This document shows, piece by piece, positions 8,676-17,567 of a stretch of 64,000 nt of DNA. The number at the start of each line of letters is the position of its first letter. Position 1 is the first letter of the stretch. The translations under genes were made by a program, and so were the position numbers. The stretch covers positions 57,823 to 121,822 of the forward strand of contig NZ_JASKMT010000017.1 in assembly GCF_030124175.1 (NCBI RefSeq), read 5' to 3'. The stretch comes from Streptomyces sp. 549 (lineage in GTDB: Bacteria > Actinomycetota > Actinomycetes > Streptomycetales > Streptomycetaceae). Below the pieces are notes generated by a model. It was given only the letters and a program-made list of their open reading frames with translations, was not told the origin of the DNA and made no database searches.

Positions 8676-10937
8676 ATGGCGGCGAGCGGTCCTGGAGTGC
8701 TGTACCGAGTGGGCGCCTGGTGCGCCCGTCACTTCGTCGTCGTCCTGGTGGCCTGGTTGGTCGCCGTGGGCGGTTTCGCGGCCCTGAAGTCGACGTTCGG
8801 CGGCAGCTACTCGGACGACTTCTCCCTGCCCGGCACCCAGTCCGCGCAGGGCGCCGACGTGCTGCAACGGCACGATCCGGACGCCGGGGGGACCAGCGCG
8901 CAGGTGGTGCTGCACGACTCCGGCTCCTCGCTGACCGACCACAGCGACCAGGTGGACCAGGCCGTGGACTCCCTGGGAAAGCTCGCCCACGTGCTGTCCG
9001 TGCAGAACCCGCTGCCGTCAGACGGCACCTCCACGGGAGCCCTCACCTCCGACGGCAGCACCGGCTACATCACGGTCCGCTTCGACACCAACCCGACCAC
9101 GCTGGGCAGTTCCTATCTCGACGGCGTGGACCGCGCGGTCCAGCCGCTGCGGAGCGCCGGCGTGCAGGTCGAGTACGGCGGTCCGCTCGGCGAACTCGCC
9201 CGGCCGGAGGCCAACGACTTCCGCAGCGAGGGCATCGGCTTCGGCGTCGCGGTGATCGTCCTGCTCGTCGGGTTCGGCAGCGTCATCGCTGCGGGCGTCC
9301 CGCTGGTCACCGCCCTCGTCAGCGTGCTCGTCGGACTGAGCTGCCTCAGCCTGGTGGCCGCCGCCTTCACCTTCGCCAGCGTCTCGCCCACGCTCGCCAC
9401 CATGATCGGGCTGGGCGTCGGCATCGACTACGCGCTCTTCCTGCTCACCCGCCACCGGCAACTCCTGATGGACGGCCTCGATCCCGTCGAGGCGGCCGGA
9501 CGGGCCGTCGCGACGAGCGGCCGGGCGGTCATCGTGTCCGGCTGCACGGTCATCGTCGCGCTGATCGGCCTCTACGCCTCCCGCGTCGCCTTCATCGGCA
9601 AGCTGGGCGCAGCGGCAGCCATCGCGGTGATCACCGCCGTCCTCGGGGCCGTCACCCTGGTGCCCGCGCTGCTCGGCTTCATCGGCCGGCACATCGACCG
9701 GTGGCACGTGCGCACCCCGGTCGCCGAGCGGGCACCCGGCACGGACGGCACCCCTGACGCGGACGGCACCCCCGGCACCGGCGGCACCCCCGGCGGCGGG
9801 TGGCACCGCTACGCCCAGCGGATCGAGCGGCGGCCCTGGTGGTTCCTGGCGGGTGGTCTGCTGGTCGTCGCGGTGCTGGCGATTCCGACCTTCTCCATGC
9901 GGCTCGGCCACATCGACGACGGGGCCGACCCCACCAGCTTCACCGACCGGCGGGCCTACGACCTGATCGCCGACGGGTTCGGCCCGGGTGCGAACGGACC
10001 CCTCACCCTCGTCGTCGACCAGAGCGAGGTGCCCTCCGGCGACCGGGCGTCGCTGGAGAGCAAGGTGAAGCAGGCGCTCACCGACGTGCCCGGCGCGGCC
10101 AGCATCAGCACACCGCAACCCACCCAGGACGGTGACCTGCTGATCGCGACGGCCGTCTCCGAGAGCGCGCCTCAGGATGCCGGAACGGCCGACCTCTTCG
10201 ACCGGCTGAAGGACGACGTGCTGCCGGGGGCGGTGTCCGGTACGGACGCCGACACCTACGTCACCGGCCTCCAGGCCGCCCAGCTGGACTTCGTCGACCT
10301 GATCTCCAGCAGACTGCCGCTGATCATCGCCGTGGTGGTCGGGCTGGCGTTCCTGATCATCCTGACCGTCTTCCGCGGTGTGCTGGTCGCGGTCAAGGCC
10401 GCCGTGCTCAACCTGCTGTCGATCGCCGCCGCCTACGGCGTGCTCGTCGCCGTCTTCCAGTGGGGCTGGGGTGGCCCCGCGCTGGGCGTCGCGGGAGCCG
10501 TGCCGATCGAGAGCTACGTGCCGATGATGATGTTCGCCATCGTCTTCGGCCTGAGCATGGACTACGAGGTGTTCCTGCTCGCACGGGTCCGCGCGGCCTG
10601 GCTGCACACAGGCGACAGCAAGGAGAGCGTGGCCCACGGCCTGGAGATCACCGCCCGCGTCATCACCTGCGCCGCACTCATCATGGCCAGCGTGTTCGCC
10701 GCCTTCCTCCTCAACGACACCATCGTCGTCAAGATGCTGGGCCTCGGCCTCGCCGTCAGCGTGCTGCTGGACGCCACCATCGTGCGGCTGCTCCTGGTCC
10801 CCGCCGCCATGACCCTGCTCGGCCGCCACGCCTGGTGGCTGCCCCGGAGCCTCGACCGCTTCCTCCCCCGTCTCGACCCCGAGGGCGAGGACCCCCGTCC
10901 CGGACCGTCCGCACCGCGGGAACAACCAGCGGGCTGA
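8676..10937 (+). CDS. MMPL/RND-family transporter
   Basis: 753-residue MMPL-family protein of the RND superfamily, which moves lipids or small molecules outward using the proton gradient. It has the classic two-repeat layout: helix 1 (HFVVVLVAWLVAVGGFAALK), a first extracytoplasmic loop, five helices with the conserved GxGIDYALFLLTRHR motif, a Gly/Thr/Asp-rich cytoplasmic insert (about residues 350-375, TDGTPDADGTPGT repeats), then a second half ending with GLSMDYEVFLLARVR. The ATG at 8676 follows a weak site. No regulator or substrate-pathway genes are adjacent, so the cargo is unknown. Confidence 0.9.
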   Translation: MAASGPGVLYRVGAWCARHFVVVLVAWLVAVGGFAALKSTFGGSYSDDFSLPGTQSAQGADVLQRHDPDAGGTSAQVVLHDSGSSLTDHSDQVDQAVDSLGKLAHVLSVQNPLPSDGTSTGALTSDGSTGYITVRFDTNPTTLGSSYLDGVDRAVQPLRSAGVQVEYGGPLGELARPEANDFRSEGIGFGVAVIVLLVGFGSVIAAGVPLVTALVSVLVGLSCLSLVAAAFTFASVSPTLATMIGLGVGIDYALFLLTRHRQLLMDGLDPVEAAGRAVATSGRAVIVSGCTVIVALIGLYASRVAFIGKLGAAAAIAVITAVLGAVTLVPALLGFIGRHIDRWHVRTPVAERAPGTDGTPDADGTPGTGGTPGGGWHRYAQRIERRPWWFLAGGLLVVAVLAIPTFSMRLGHIDDGADPTSFTDRRAYDLIADGFGPGANGPLTLVVDQSEVPSGDRASLESKVKQALTDVPGAASISTPQPTQDGDLLIATAVSESAPQDAGTADLFDRLKDDVLPGAVSGTDADTYVTGLQAAQLDFVDLISSRLPLIIAVVVGLAFLIILTVFRGVLVAVKAAVLNLLSIAAAYGVLVAVFQWGWGGPALGVAGAVPIESYVPMMMFAIVFGLSMDYEVFLLARVRAAWLHTGDSKESVAHGLEITARVITCAALIMASVFAAFLLNDTIVVKMLGLGLAVSVLLDATIVRLLLVPAAMTLLGRHAWWLPRSLDRFLPRLDPEGEDPRPGPSAPREQPAG

Positions 10938-11028
10938 ACCGTGACGCGCGCTCGCCCGGCTGCCCCCTGCCGCGAGCGACCCGGCTTGCCTGCGCGACTC
11001 GGCCCTCGCCGGAACGGCCTGCCACCGC

Positions 11029-11379
11029 CTACAGGCGGAGCAGCCGTTGAGTGATCTCCCGGTACTGCCTGAGCGCGAGGTGGAGCTCGGTGGAGTGCGT
11101 CTCGGGGTCCGCGCCCTGCCAGCTCGAGCGAAGGGCAAGCCGTTGTTCGGCGAGCAGTTGCACAAGCTGGGCGGCGGCCTCGTCGAAGGCGCCTTCGGCG
11201 TTCTCCAGCGCCTCGTGCGGGGCGTCGGGGAACGTGTTGAGAGCTTGTCCGAGGAGTTGGGCGATCCTGTCCCGCTCGTTCGAAGGGAACAGCGCTGCCG
11301 GGCCCGGGGCGCGGTGTCCTGCTGCGCCGGGGGGTCGGTCCGCGGGTTGTTGGGCACGTGCCTGGTCGTACATCATCAT
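11029..11379 (-). CDS. Hypothetical protein, predicted helical
   Basis: 116 residues, not a family I can name with certainty. After a disordered Gln/Pro-rich start (MMMYDQARAQQPADRPPG) the protein is predicted helical: NERDRIAQLLGQALNTFPD, then EGAFDEAAAQLVQLLAEQRLALRSSWQG, and a final helix to the C-terminus. The start is three consecutive ATGs at 11379, 11376 and 11373. The upstream AGGAAAG site lies best for the first. It stands alone and converges on the MMPL gene. Confidence 0.6.
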   Translation of the reverse strand: MMMYDQARAQQPADRPPGAAGHRAPGPAALFPSNERDRIAQLLGQALNTFPDAPHEALENAEGAFDEAAAQLVQLLAEQRLALRSSWQGADPETHSTELHLALRQYREITQRLLRL

Positions 11380-11758
11380 GGCCGCTTTCCTGTGCGTTGT
11401 GCCGGATTCCGCAGCGGCATGGCTCGACGCCGTCCCGCCAGTCAACGTCCGCCTCCGGCCCCTGTCAACGTGAGGCCGCCACCATCGCTCTGCCCGTCTC
11501 TGCCCGTCTCTGCCCGTCGCCGGGCTCCGCCGACGGTGCCGTCACCCCGCCGGCGGTCGCTGCTCCCTGCTCCGGGGGCGCCCCTCGTCCGCCGTGGGCC
11601 CACGGTGGATGTCCGGGAGCCTGAGCCGTTCGGAGTCCGCGAGGAGTAGGCTCGAAATGCCGAGGGTGTTCTGTGCACAGACTTCCATGTCTGTGACGTT
11701 TTCGGCGATCGACTACGCCGGGCCGTGCTCGCTGTCGGCCCGGGGCAGGGTTCGTGTC
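11380..11758. other. Intergenic region with a short tandem repeat
   Basis: No convincing gene. A run of tctgcccg units (about 11488-11518, four copies) lies in the middle. The part just upstream of 11380 must hold the promoter of the minus-strand gene. Frames that are open here have no ribosome binding site and poor composition. Confidence 0.5.
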
Positions 11759-12019
11759 ATGACTGCGACCGTCTTCTCTCCCCCGACGCTCGAAGCCGAC
11801 GACCGGCTCCCCTCGTCCTCTCCTGGGCCGTCGCTGTCTCCCTCTGGTCCCGAGCCCCACCAGCCGACGGCGGAGGAGGCGCGCCTGCGGAGGGTGGCCG
11901 AAGCCGAGCGGGCGTTGGAAGCGGTCTGGGAGTCCGAAGGCGGGCAGGCACGGGCCCCGGCGGCACGTCCACGGACCCCGGCCGCCCCCGCCGTGCGGCC
12001 GCAGACGAGGGGAAGGTGA
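11759..12019 (+). CDS. Small hypothetical protein, coupled to the next gene
   Basis: 86-residue Pro/Ser/Ala-rich protein starting MTATVFSPPTLEADDRL, with one likely helix, AEEARLRRVAEAERALEAVW. Support comes from a stop that lies 5 bases before the ATG of the next small membrane protein and from G/C-rich third positions. Against it, no strong ribosome binding site is visible and the ends look disordered. The function is unknown. Confidence 0.4.
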   Translation: MTATVFSPPTLEADDRLPSSSPGPSLSPSGPEPHQPTAEEARLRRVAEAERALEAVWESEGGQARAPAARPRTPAAPAVRPQTRGR

Positions 12020-12024
12020 AGATC

Positions 12025-12291
12025 ATGGAGGCACTGGTGACCGTGGTCGCGCTCCTGGCGATGACCGCCCTCGGGGTGTTCCTCATCCACCGGCTCAACT
12101 CGCAGCACCGCGACCGCATCGCGGCCTTCCGCTACAGCCGTCCCGGTGTGCCTCCCGCAAGCCCGGACCTCCCGGCGCGGGAGAAGTCCCGGGGCGGGGC
12201 GGCAGCGAACGGCACCGGCACCCGCAGCGCCCACCGCCGCGGACGCGGGCGCCATCCGCTCCGGCGCCGCACCCACGGGCCGACCGGGTGA
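12025..12291 (+). CDS. Small single-pass membrane protein
   Basis: 88 residues. One membrane helix (ALVTVVALLAMTALGVFLIH, about residues 3-22) is followed by a basic, disordered tail. The ATG at 12025 is preceded by GAGGGGAAGG at a workable distance. It was probably co-translated with the small gene ending at 12019. It sits next to the metal ATPase locus on the opposite strand. No function can be assigned. Confidence 0.5.
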   Translation: MEALVTVVALLAMTALGVFLIHRLNSQHRDRIAAFRYSRPGVPPASPDLPAREKSRGGAAANGTGTRSAHRRGRGRHPLRRRTHGPTG

Positions 12292-12296
12292 GGCGC

Positions 12297-12392
12297 ACTA
12301 TCCCGGCGCGTCTCCCCCGGCCTGTCCCAGAGCGTCTCTCCCGGCCTATCCCGGCTCTCCCGGCCTATCCCGGCGCGTCTCTCCCGGCGTCC
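12297..12392. repeat. Degenerate tandem repeat at the 3' end of the copA gene
   Basis: Imperfect units built on cccggcctatcccgg and gcgtctctcccgg recur five to six times between 12297 and 12392. They overlap the last codons of the P-type ATPase on the minus strand. They fill the gap between converging genes and probably arose by slippage. Confidence 0.6.
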
Positions 12393-14995
12393 GAGCCGCC
12401 CTTGCCGTCCTGAGCCCGGTCGCCGCCGTCCTGAGCCCGGTCGGCGGCGGACTCGACGCGGGGCTGGACGGGGGTGGGCTCGGCCTCGGGCAGTGGCTGG
12501 GCGTGCCAGCGGCGCAGCCGGGAGGCGTTTGTGACGACCGACAGCGAGCTGAGCGCCATGGCTGCGGCCGCGATCATCGGACTGAGACGCAGGCCCCACA
12601 GCGGGTACAGGGCGCCGGCGGCGAGGGGCACTCCGACGGTGTTGTAGACCAGGGCGAAGAACAGGTTCTGGCGGATGTTCCGCATGGTTCCCCGTGACAG
12701 GCGGATCGCGGTGACCACACCGCCCAGCGAACCCGAGATGAGCGTGATGTCGGCGGCTTCGATCGCCACGTCGGTGCCGGTGCCGATGGCGAGGCCGATG
12801 TCGGCGGCGGCGAGGGCGGGAGCGTCGTTGATGCCGTCGCCGACCATGCCGACTGTCCGGCCCTCTCGCTGGAGGCGGCGGATCTCCTCGGCCTTGTGCT
12901 CGGGCAGCACGTCGGCCAGCACCCGGTCCACGCCCACCTGGGCGGCGACAGCCGCGGCGGTGCGGGCGTTGTCACCGGTGATCATGACGACCTCGATGCC
13001 GAGGCGCTTGAGAGCGGCGATGGCGGGGACGGAGTCGTCCTTGACGGTGTCGGCGACGGCCAGCACACCCGCGGGGCGTCCGTCGATCGCCGCGAGCACG
13101 GGAGTCCTGCCGTTGGCGGACAGATCGGCCGCTACGGCGGCCAGGGCGCTGGTGTCGACGCCGCCGTCACCCAGCAGCCGGGCGTTCCCGACCAGCACGG
13201 CGTGCCCGTCGACGGTGGCCTCGACGCCCTTGCCCGTGACCGATCCGAAGCCGGTCGCCGCGGGAGGGCGTAGTCCGCGGTCGCGGACACCGGTGACGAC
13301 GGCCTGGGCGAGGGGGTGCTCGCTGTCGGCCTCAGCTGCGGCGACCAGGCGCAGCAGCTCGGACTCGTCGAACCCTGCCGCGGTGTGGACGTCGGTCAGG
13401 ACGGGCTTGCCCTCAGTGATGGTGCCGGTCTTGTCCAGGACCACGGTGTCCAGCTTGTGGGCGGTTTCCAGGGCCTCCGCGGAGCGGATCAGGATGCCGG
13501 CACGGGCGCCCTTGCCCGTGCCGACCATCACCGACAGCGGAGTGGCCAGCCCGAGGGCGCACGGGCAGGCGATGATCAGGACCGAGACGGCGGAGACGAG
13601 GGCGAGGGTCAGCGCGGGCGGCGGGCCCAGGGTGAACCAGAGGGCGAAGGTGCCGACCGCGATGGCGATCACCGCGGGCACGAAGTAGGCCGACACCGCG
13701 TCGGCGAGCCGCTGGATGGGGGCCTTGGACGCCTGGGCCTGCTGCACCAGGCGGATGATCTGGGCCAGCATCGTGTCCGCGCCGACCTTGGCCGCCCGCA
13801 CTCGCAGGGACCCGGTGCCGTTGACGGTGGCGCCGACCACCGTGTCCCCGGCGCGCTTCGTCACCGGTATCGGCTCGCCGGTCACCATCGACTCGTCGAC
13901 GGCGGAGGAACCCGAGATGACCTCGGCGTCGACGGGGATCTTCTCCCCGGGCCGGATGGCGATCTCGTCGCCGAGCACGACGTCCTCGACGGGGATCTCC
14001 CGCTCGGTGCCGTCCCGCACCACCCGCGCGGTACGGGCCTGCAGGCCCAGCAGAGCGCGGATGGCCTCGCCCGTGCCGGCCTTCGCGCGGGCCTCCAGCA
14101 GCCGGCCGAGCAGGATCAGGGTCAAGATCACGCCGACGGCCTCGTAGTAGACCTCCCGCACGTTCTCCGGCAGGGTGCCGGGGGCGAGGGTGACCAGCAG
14201 GCTGTAGCCGTAGGCGGCACTCGTGCCCAGGGTGATCAGGGAGTTCATGTCGGCGGCCCGGTGGCGCAGGGTCAGCCACCCCGTCGTGTGGATCGGCCAA
14301 CCGGTGTAGAACATCACCGGAGTGATCAGCGCCAGCTGCAGCCAGTGGTTCAGCACCCAACCGGGCACCCAGTCCGCGCCGAACAGTTCGTGCGTCATCA
14401 CGGCGAAGAGCACCGGCGCGGTGAGTACCGCGCCCGCCAGCACTCTTCGGGTGAGGTCTTTGATCTCGTCCTGCCGCTCGGCGACGTCCGCGGCCTCGGT
14501 CTCGTCTGCCGACCGGTCCTCAGGTGCCGACGGTCCGCCTTCCCGGGCAGCGGGCGCCGGTGTGGAAGCGGATGCGGGCGCGGGGTCGGAGGCGGCCGGA
14601 GTGGGTGGTGCGGAGTCCTCCGCGGGTTCGACCAGCAGCGTGCCGTGAATCATGTTCATGCCGCAGGCGAAGCCGAAGGAGCCGGGCCGGTCCGGCGTCA
14701 GCCGCACGGTGGTGCGGGTGTGGGCGGGCAGGCCCGCGCCGACCTTGAGATCGGGGAAGACCACACGCGAGGTGCACTCCCCGGCCTCCTTCCGGTCGAA
14801 GACCAACTCCACCGGCGTGCCCTGGCGGACCTTGACCACGTCAGGGCTGTAACCGCCCCGCACCGTCACCTCCAGCCGCTGCACGCCGCCTTCCAGGCGG
14901 GCCACACCGGCACGGCGCGGCCCGAAGAAGTACCAGCCCAGTACAGCGACCAGCGCGATCGAGGTCAGAACGACGAGTACGTCGACCGCATCCAT
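12365..14995 (-). CDS. copA: Cupredoxin-fused heavy-metal P1B-type ATPase (CopA-like)
   Basis: 876-residue copper-type P1B ATPase that should pump Cu(I) out of the cytoplasm. After one N-terminal helix (about residues 5-25) comes a cupredoxin-like domain (about 40-125) with candidate copper ligands Cys in EAGECTSR and Cys, Met and His in FACGMNMIHG. The ATPase part has MVTGEPIPV (actuator), the CPC transport motif (Cys477-Pro-Cys479), the phosphorylated Asp521 in DKTGT, SEHPLAQAVV and GDGINDAPAL. The usual N-terminal HMA metal-binding domains are absent, so the cupredoxin domain may take their place. The ATG at 14995 has an AGGAGG site about nine bases upstream. It is the last gene of a minus-strand metal locus (17461 to 12365). 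Confidence 0.92.
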   Translation of the reverse strand: MDAVDVLVVLTSIALVAVLGWYFFGPRRAGVARLEGGVQRLEVTVRGGYSPDVVKVRQGTPVELVFDRKEAGECTSRVVFPDLKVGAGLPAHTRTTVRLTPDRPGSFGFACGMNMIHGTLLVEPAEDSAPPTPAASDPAPASASTPAPAAREGGPSAPEDRSADETEAADVAERQDEIKDLTRRVLAGAVLTAPVLFAVMTHELFGADWVPGWVLNHWLQLALITPVMFYTGWPIHTTGWLTLRHRAADMNSLITLGTSAAYGYSLLVTLAPGTLPENVREVYYEAVGVILTLILLGRLLEARAKAGTGEAIRALLGLQARTARVVRDGTEREIPVEDVVLGDEIAIRPGEKIPVDAEVISGSSAVDESMVTGEPIPVTKRAGDTVVGATVNGTGSLRVRAAKVGADTMLAQIIRLVQQAQASKAPIQRLADAVSAYFVPAVIAIAVGTFALWFTLGPPPALTLALVSAVSVLIIACPCALGLATPLSVMVGTGKGARAGILIRSAEALETAHKLDTVVLDKTGTITEGKPVLTDVHTAAGFDESELLRLVAAAEADSEHPLAQAVVTGVRDRGLRPPAATGFGSVTGKGVEATVDGHAVLVGNARLLGDGGVDTSALAAVAADLSANGRTPVLAAIDGRPAGVLAVADTVKDDSVPAIAALKRLGIEVVMITGDNARTAAAVAAQVGVDRVLADVLPEHKAEEIRRLQREGRTVGMVGDGINDAPALAAADIGLAIGTGTDVAIEAADITLISGSLGGVVTAIRLSRGTMRNIRQNLFFALVYNTVGVPLAAGALYPLWGLRLSPMIAAAAMALSSLSVVTNASRLRRWHAQPLPEAEPTPVQPRVESAADRAQDGGDRAQDGKGGSDAGRDAPG

Positions 14996-15190
14996 GGGCT
15001 GCTCGCCTCCTCGCGGGGGACTCTCCAGCCTGCACCCGGCCGCCCCCGGTCGGGTAGGGGCTGAACGGCCCACCGGTCCGGGACCGTGGCCCGAGGTGGG
15101 ATCGACGAGACGAGAAGGGGAGTACCAGCGCCGCCTGACCGCGCTGCACACCGGCCCTCCCACGTAGACCTCGGCCGTGGGCAGGCCGAC
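14996..15190. other. Gap between the lipoprotein and copA
   Basis: 195 bases between two minus-strand genes. It holds the AGGAGG site of copA at about 15003-15010. The spacing is long enough for an internal promoter, so copA may not rely only on read-through. No clear operator could be picked out by eye. Confidence 0.35.
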
Positions 15191-16099
15191 TCAGTGGCCC
15201 CCGGTGGAGGACAGGGGAAGACGCTCCGAGAACGTCCTGCCCCCGTCGAGCGACTCGTGCACGCCGCCCCGAGTGGCGGCCAGGACGTGCCGGCTGTCGA
15301 CAGCGGTCAGCGCCTGCGGCGGTCCGCCCGGCACGGTGCCCACCTTCTTCCAGGTGGCGGCGGCGTCGGTGCTGCGATGCAGGCCACCCGCCGCGTCAAC
15401 GCCGTAGAGGACGTCAGCCGAGGGCCATGCGAGGAAAGCCAGCTCCTTTCCGGTGGCGGCGCCGAACGTCCGGCCGCCGTCGGTACTCGTGGCGACGCCG
15501 CCCTCCGTGGTGGCCAGCACCAGATCCGGGTCCTTCGGGCTGACGGCGATGTCCAGGGCGGTCAGCCGGGCGCGGTTGTCCCAGGTGGTGCGGTCGGCGC
15601 TGACGCGCAGGACACCGCGGGTGCTGTCGTAGCCGTAGACGGTGTCGTGTGCGTACTTCAGCGAGTGGAAGTCGGCGGCGCCGCCCAGCGACAGCGTCCT
15701 CCAGGTCTTGCCGGCGTCGGTGGACTCGATCAGGCCTCGGTTGCCGTGGTCGTCGCTGCCCTCGGCGGGATGGCCGCTGCCGAGGAAGGTCTTCGGACCG
15801 ATGACGGCGAAACCCATGTAGTCGGCCGTGTCACCGACCCGCCTCGCCTGGCCCTTCGACGTGACTGCCACGACTCCTTCGTGGGTGGCGACGTACAGAC
15901 GGCCGTCGGCCGGGTCGATGCCCAGGCCGTGCACATGGCTGATCGACAGGCTGTTGGAGGGGGCGTCCGTCTCGGTGACGGACGACGTGTCGGTAACAGA
16001 CGACGTGTCGGTGACGGACGACGTGTCGGAGCAGGCGGCCAGCGAGGCCGCGAGAACGGCCGCCAGGACGGGGGCAGCCGAACGGAAAGGCGTCTTCAT
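15191..16099 (-). CDS. F510_1955-type BNR-repeat lipoprotein
   Basis: 302-residue exported lipoprotein. The signal peptide MKTPFRSAAPVLAAVLAASL ends in a lipobox LAAC. It is followed by three SVTDTS-type 6-residue repeats, then a beta-propeller-like domain with repeated Asp-box (BNR) motifs: STDAGKTW, TSTDGGRTF, STDAAATW, ESLDGGRTF. Family members are called glycosyl hydrolase-like, but catalytic residues are not evident. They commonly sit beside DUF305 and copper genes in actinobacteria. The start is ATG 16099 with an AAGGA site. Its SHVHGLGID opening is typical of the family. A role in surface metal or redox handling is inferred from the neighbours only. Confidence 0.8.
   Translation of the reverse strand: MKTPFRSAAPVLAAVLAASLAACSDTSSVTDTSSVTDTSSVTETDAPSNSLSISHVHGLGIDPADGRLYVATHEGVVAVTSKGQARRVGDTADYMGFAVIGPKTFLGSGHPAEGSDDHGNRGLIESTDAGKTWRTLSLGGAADFHSLKYAHDTVYGYDSTRGVLRVSADRTTWDNRARLTALDIAVSPKDPDLVLATTEGGVATSTDGGRTFGAATGKELAFLAWPSADVLYGVDAAGGLHRSTDAAATWKKVGTVPGGPPQALTAVDSRHVLAATRGGVHESLDGGRTFSERLPLSSTGGH
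15975..16032. repeat. 18-bp tandem repeat, three copies, in the lipoprotein linker
   Basis: The unit gacgacgtgtcggtaaca (with gtgacg variants) occurs three times and encodes the SVTDTS linker just after the lipid-attached Cys. The unit is in frame, so copy number can change spacer length without loss of the protein. Confidence 0.75.
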
Positions 16100-16214
16100 C
16101 CGGGATCCTTCGGTACGGGGGCGAGGAGGCATGCGGCACAGGGGCCGGGACCGGCGCGAGCGGGGGTTCGGGGACCGCGCGGACGCGGCCCCCGAACCCC
16201 TGGCGCGGGTGTCG

Positions 16215-16853
16215 TCAGCTCCTGCCGAGGAGCTTGTTCATCTCCTCGATCTCAGCGGTCTGCGCGGAGATGATGTCGTCGGCCAGTTCCTTGGCCGGCC
16301 CGTACCGGCCCTTCTCCTTCTCGGCCTCGGCCATCTCCACGGCGCCCTCGTGGTGCTCGACCATCATGGTCAGGAACATGGTGTCGAAGCCCTTGCCGGA
16401 CCCCTTCATCAGCTTGTCCATGTCCTCGGCGTCCATCATTCCGGGCATGCCGGAGGCGTCGTGGTCTCCGTGGTCCATGCCGGGCATCCCCGAGGGCACG
16501 TCCTCGCCCCAGGACTTCAGCCACCCGGACAGGGTCTTGATCTCCGGGCCCTGGGCCTTCTCGATGCGGGAGGCCAGATCCTTGACCTCGGCGGAGGCGG
16601 CCCGGCTTGCGGCCATCTCCGACATCTGGACGGCCTGCTGGTGGTGGGGGATCATCCCCTGCGCGAAGGAGACGTCCTGGTCGTTGTGAGCGCCGGCGGA
16701 TTCCCCGGCGCTCGCCGACGCCGACGGTGCGTCAGAACCGGTGTCGGCGCTGTCCTCGCCACCGCAGGCAGCGAGAACGAGGGCGGTGGCCACGGCTGTG
16801 GCGACGAGGCCGGCGCGGCGGGTGAGGGAACGGGTACTGGCGATACTGGTCAT
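16215..16853 (-). CDS. DUF305 family lipoprotein
   Basis: 212-residue secreted DUF305 protein. The lipoprotein signal ends in LVLAAC. The ferritin-like DUF305 four-helix region has two His-rich helices: FAQGMIPHHQQAVQMSEMA and FLTMMVEHHEGAVEMAE. Met/His-rich loops (GMPGMDHGDHDASGMPGMM) lie between them and would suit copper or silver binding. DUF305 proteins often sit in copper-resistance loci. The ATG at 16853 has an AGGAG site. It lies between the DUF6153 and BNR genes, about 100 bases from each, consistent with one metal-stress transcript. Confidence 0.88.
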   Translation of the reverse strand: MTSIASTRSLTRRAGLVATAVATALVLAACGGEDSADTGSDAPSASASAGESAGAHNDQDVSFAQGMIPHHQQAVQMSEMAASRAASAEVKDLASRIEKAQGPEIKTLSGWLKSWGEDVPSGMPGMDHGDHDASGMPGMMDAEDMDKLMKGSGKGFDTMFLTMMVEHHEGAVEMAEAEKEKGRYGPAKELADDIISAQTAEIEEMNKLLGRS

Positions 16854-16957
16854 GCGTGAGCTCCTGCGAAGTACGAGGGTCGCTGCACCCGTGAGGGCGC
16901 GGCGTGGACATGGCTGAGCGCCGTACGCCCGAAGAACGGGGACGGCTGGGCCTTGTC

Positions 16958-17461
16958 CTATATCCGCAGAAGTTGCAGCTCGGCGAGTGAGGGCGGCGCC
17001 CGGCCGCCCTCCGGCTCGGCTTCCGTCGACCGGTGGCCGACGGCCGGCAGGGCCACCCGACCAGCGGGGTCGGGCAGCAGCACGGGAAGATCCGGGCCCG
17101 AACGGACGGCGCCGGACGAACACGTCGAGTCGGCGTGCTGTGCGTGCCCGCTGCCGTTGAGGCCGCCATGGCAGACGGACTCGGTACTCACCACGCCCGT
17201 CACGCCCACCGCATCCGTCACGCCCACCACGCCCGCCGCGTCCCCGTGCACGGCGGCGGGGGAACGATGGCCGGCAGAGGCATGATGGCCGCCGTCAGGG
17301 GCTTGGTGTCCGTCGGACGCGTGATGGCTGCTGGCGGCGATCGCGCCGCCCGGAGCGAGGCCGTGCATACCGAACAACCCGGCCAGCAACCCGAACACCA
17401 GCAGCGCCGGCCACCACCGCGGTGGCGACGGCGTGCGCTGGAGCTGTGCACGGGAGGTCAC
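16958..17461 (-). CDS. DUF6153 family membrane/secreted protein
   Basis: 167 residues. One hydrophobic helix (WWPALLVFGLLAGLFGMHGL, about residues 16-35) is followed by a His-rich region (SSHHASDGHQAPDGGHHASAGH), a CHGG motif, a second Cys and an LPVLLPD segment. This layout matches the DUF6153 proteins that accompany DUF305 genes in streptomycetes. The His clusters and conserved Cys suggest metal binding, which is inference. The start is GTG at 17461, with only a weak ribosome site. It is the first gene of the minus-strand metal locus. Confidence 0.75.
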   Translation of the reverse strand: MTSRAQLQRTPSPPRWWPALLVFGLLAGLFGMHGLAPGGAIAASSHHASDGHQAPDGGHHASAGHRSPAAVHGDAAGVVGVTDAVGVTGVVSTESVCHGGLNGSGHAQHADSTCSSGAVRSGPDLPVLLPDPAGRVALPAVGHRSTEAEPEGGRAPPSLAELQLLRI

Positions 17462-17567
17462 GGCCCCATGCTACGCACGCACGCCCGCCTTCGCGGCCGA
17501 GCGACCCGGTCGAAGGCACCTGGCATCACCCTGCCGACCGACGGGCTGCATCGCGACGACCGGGCGA

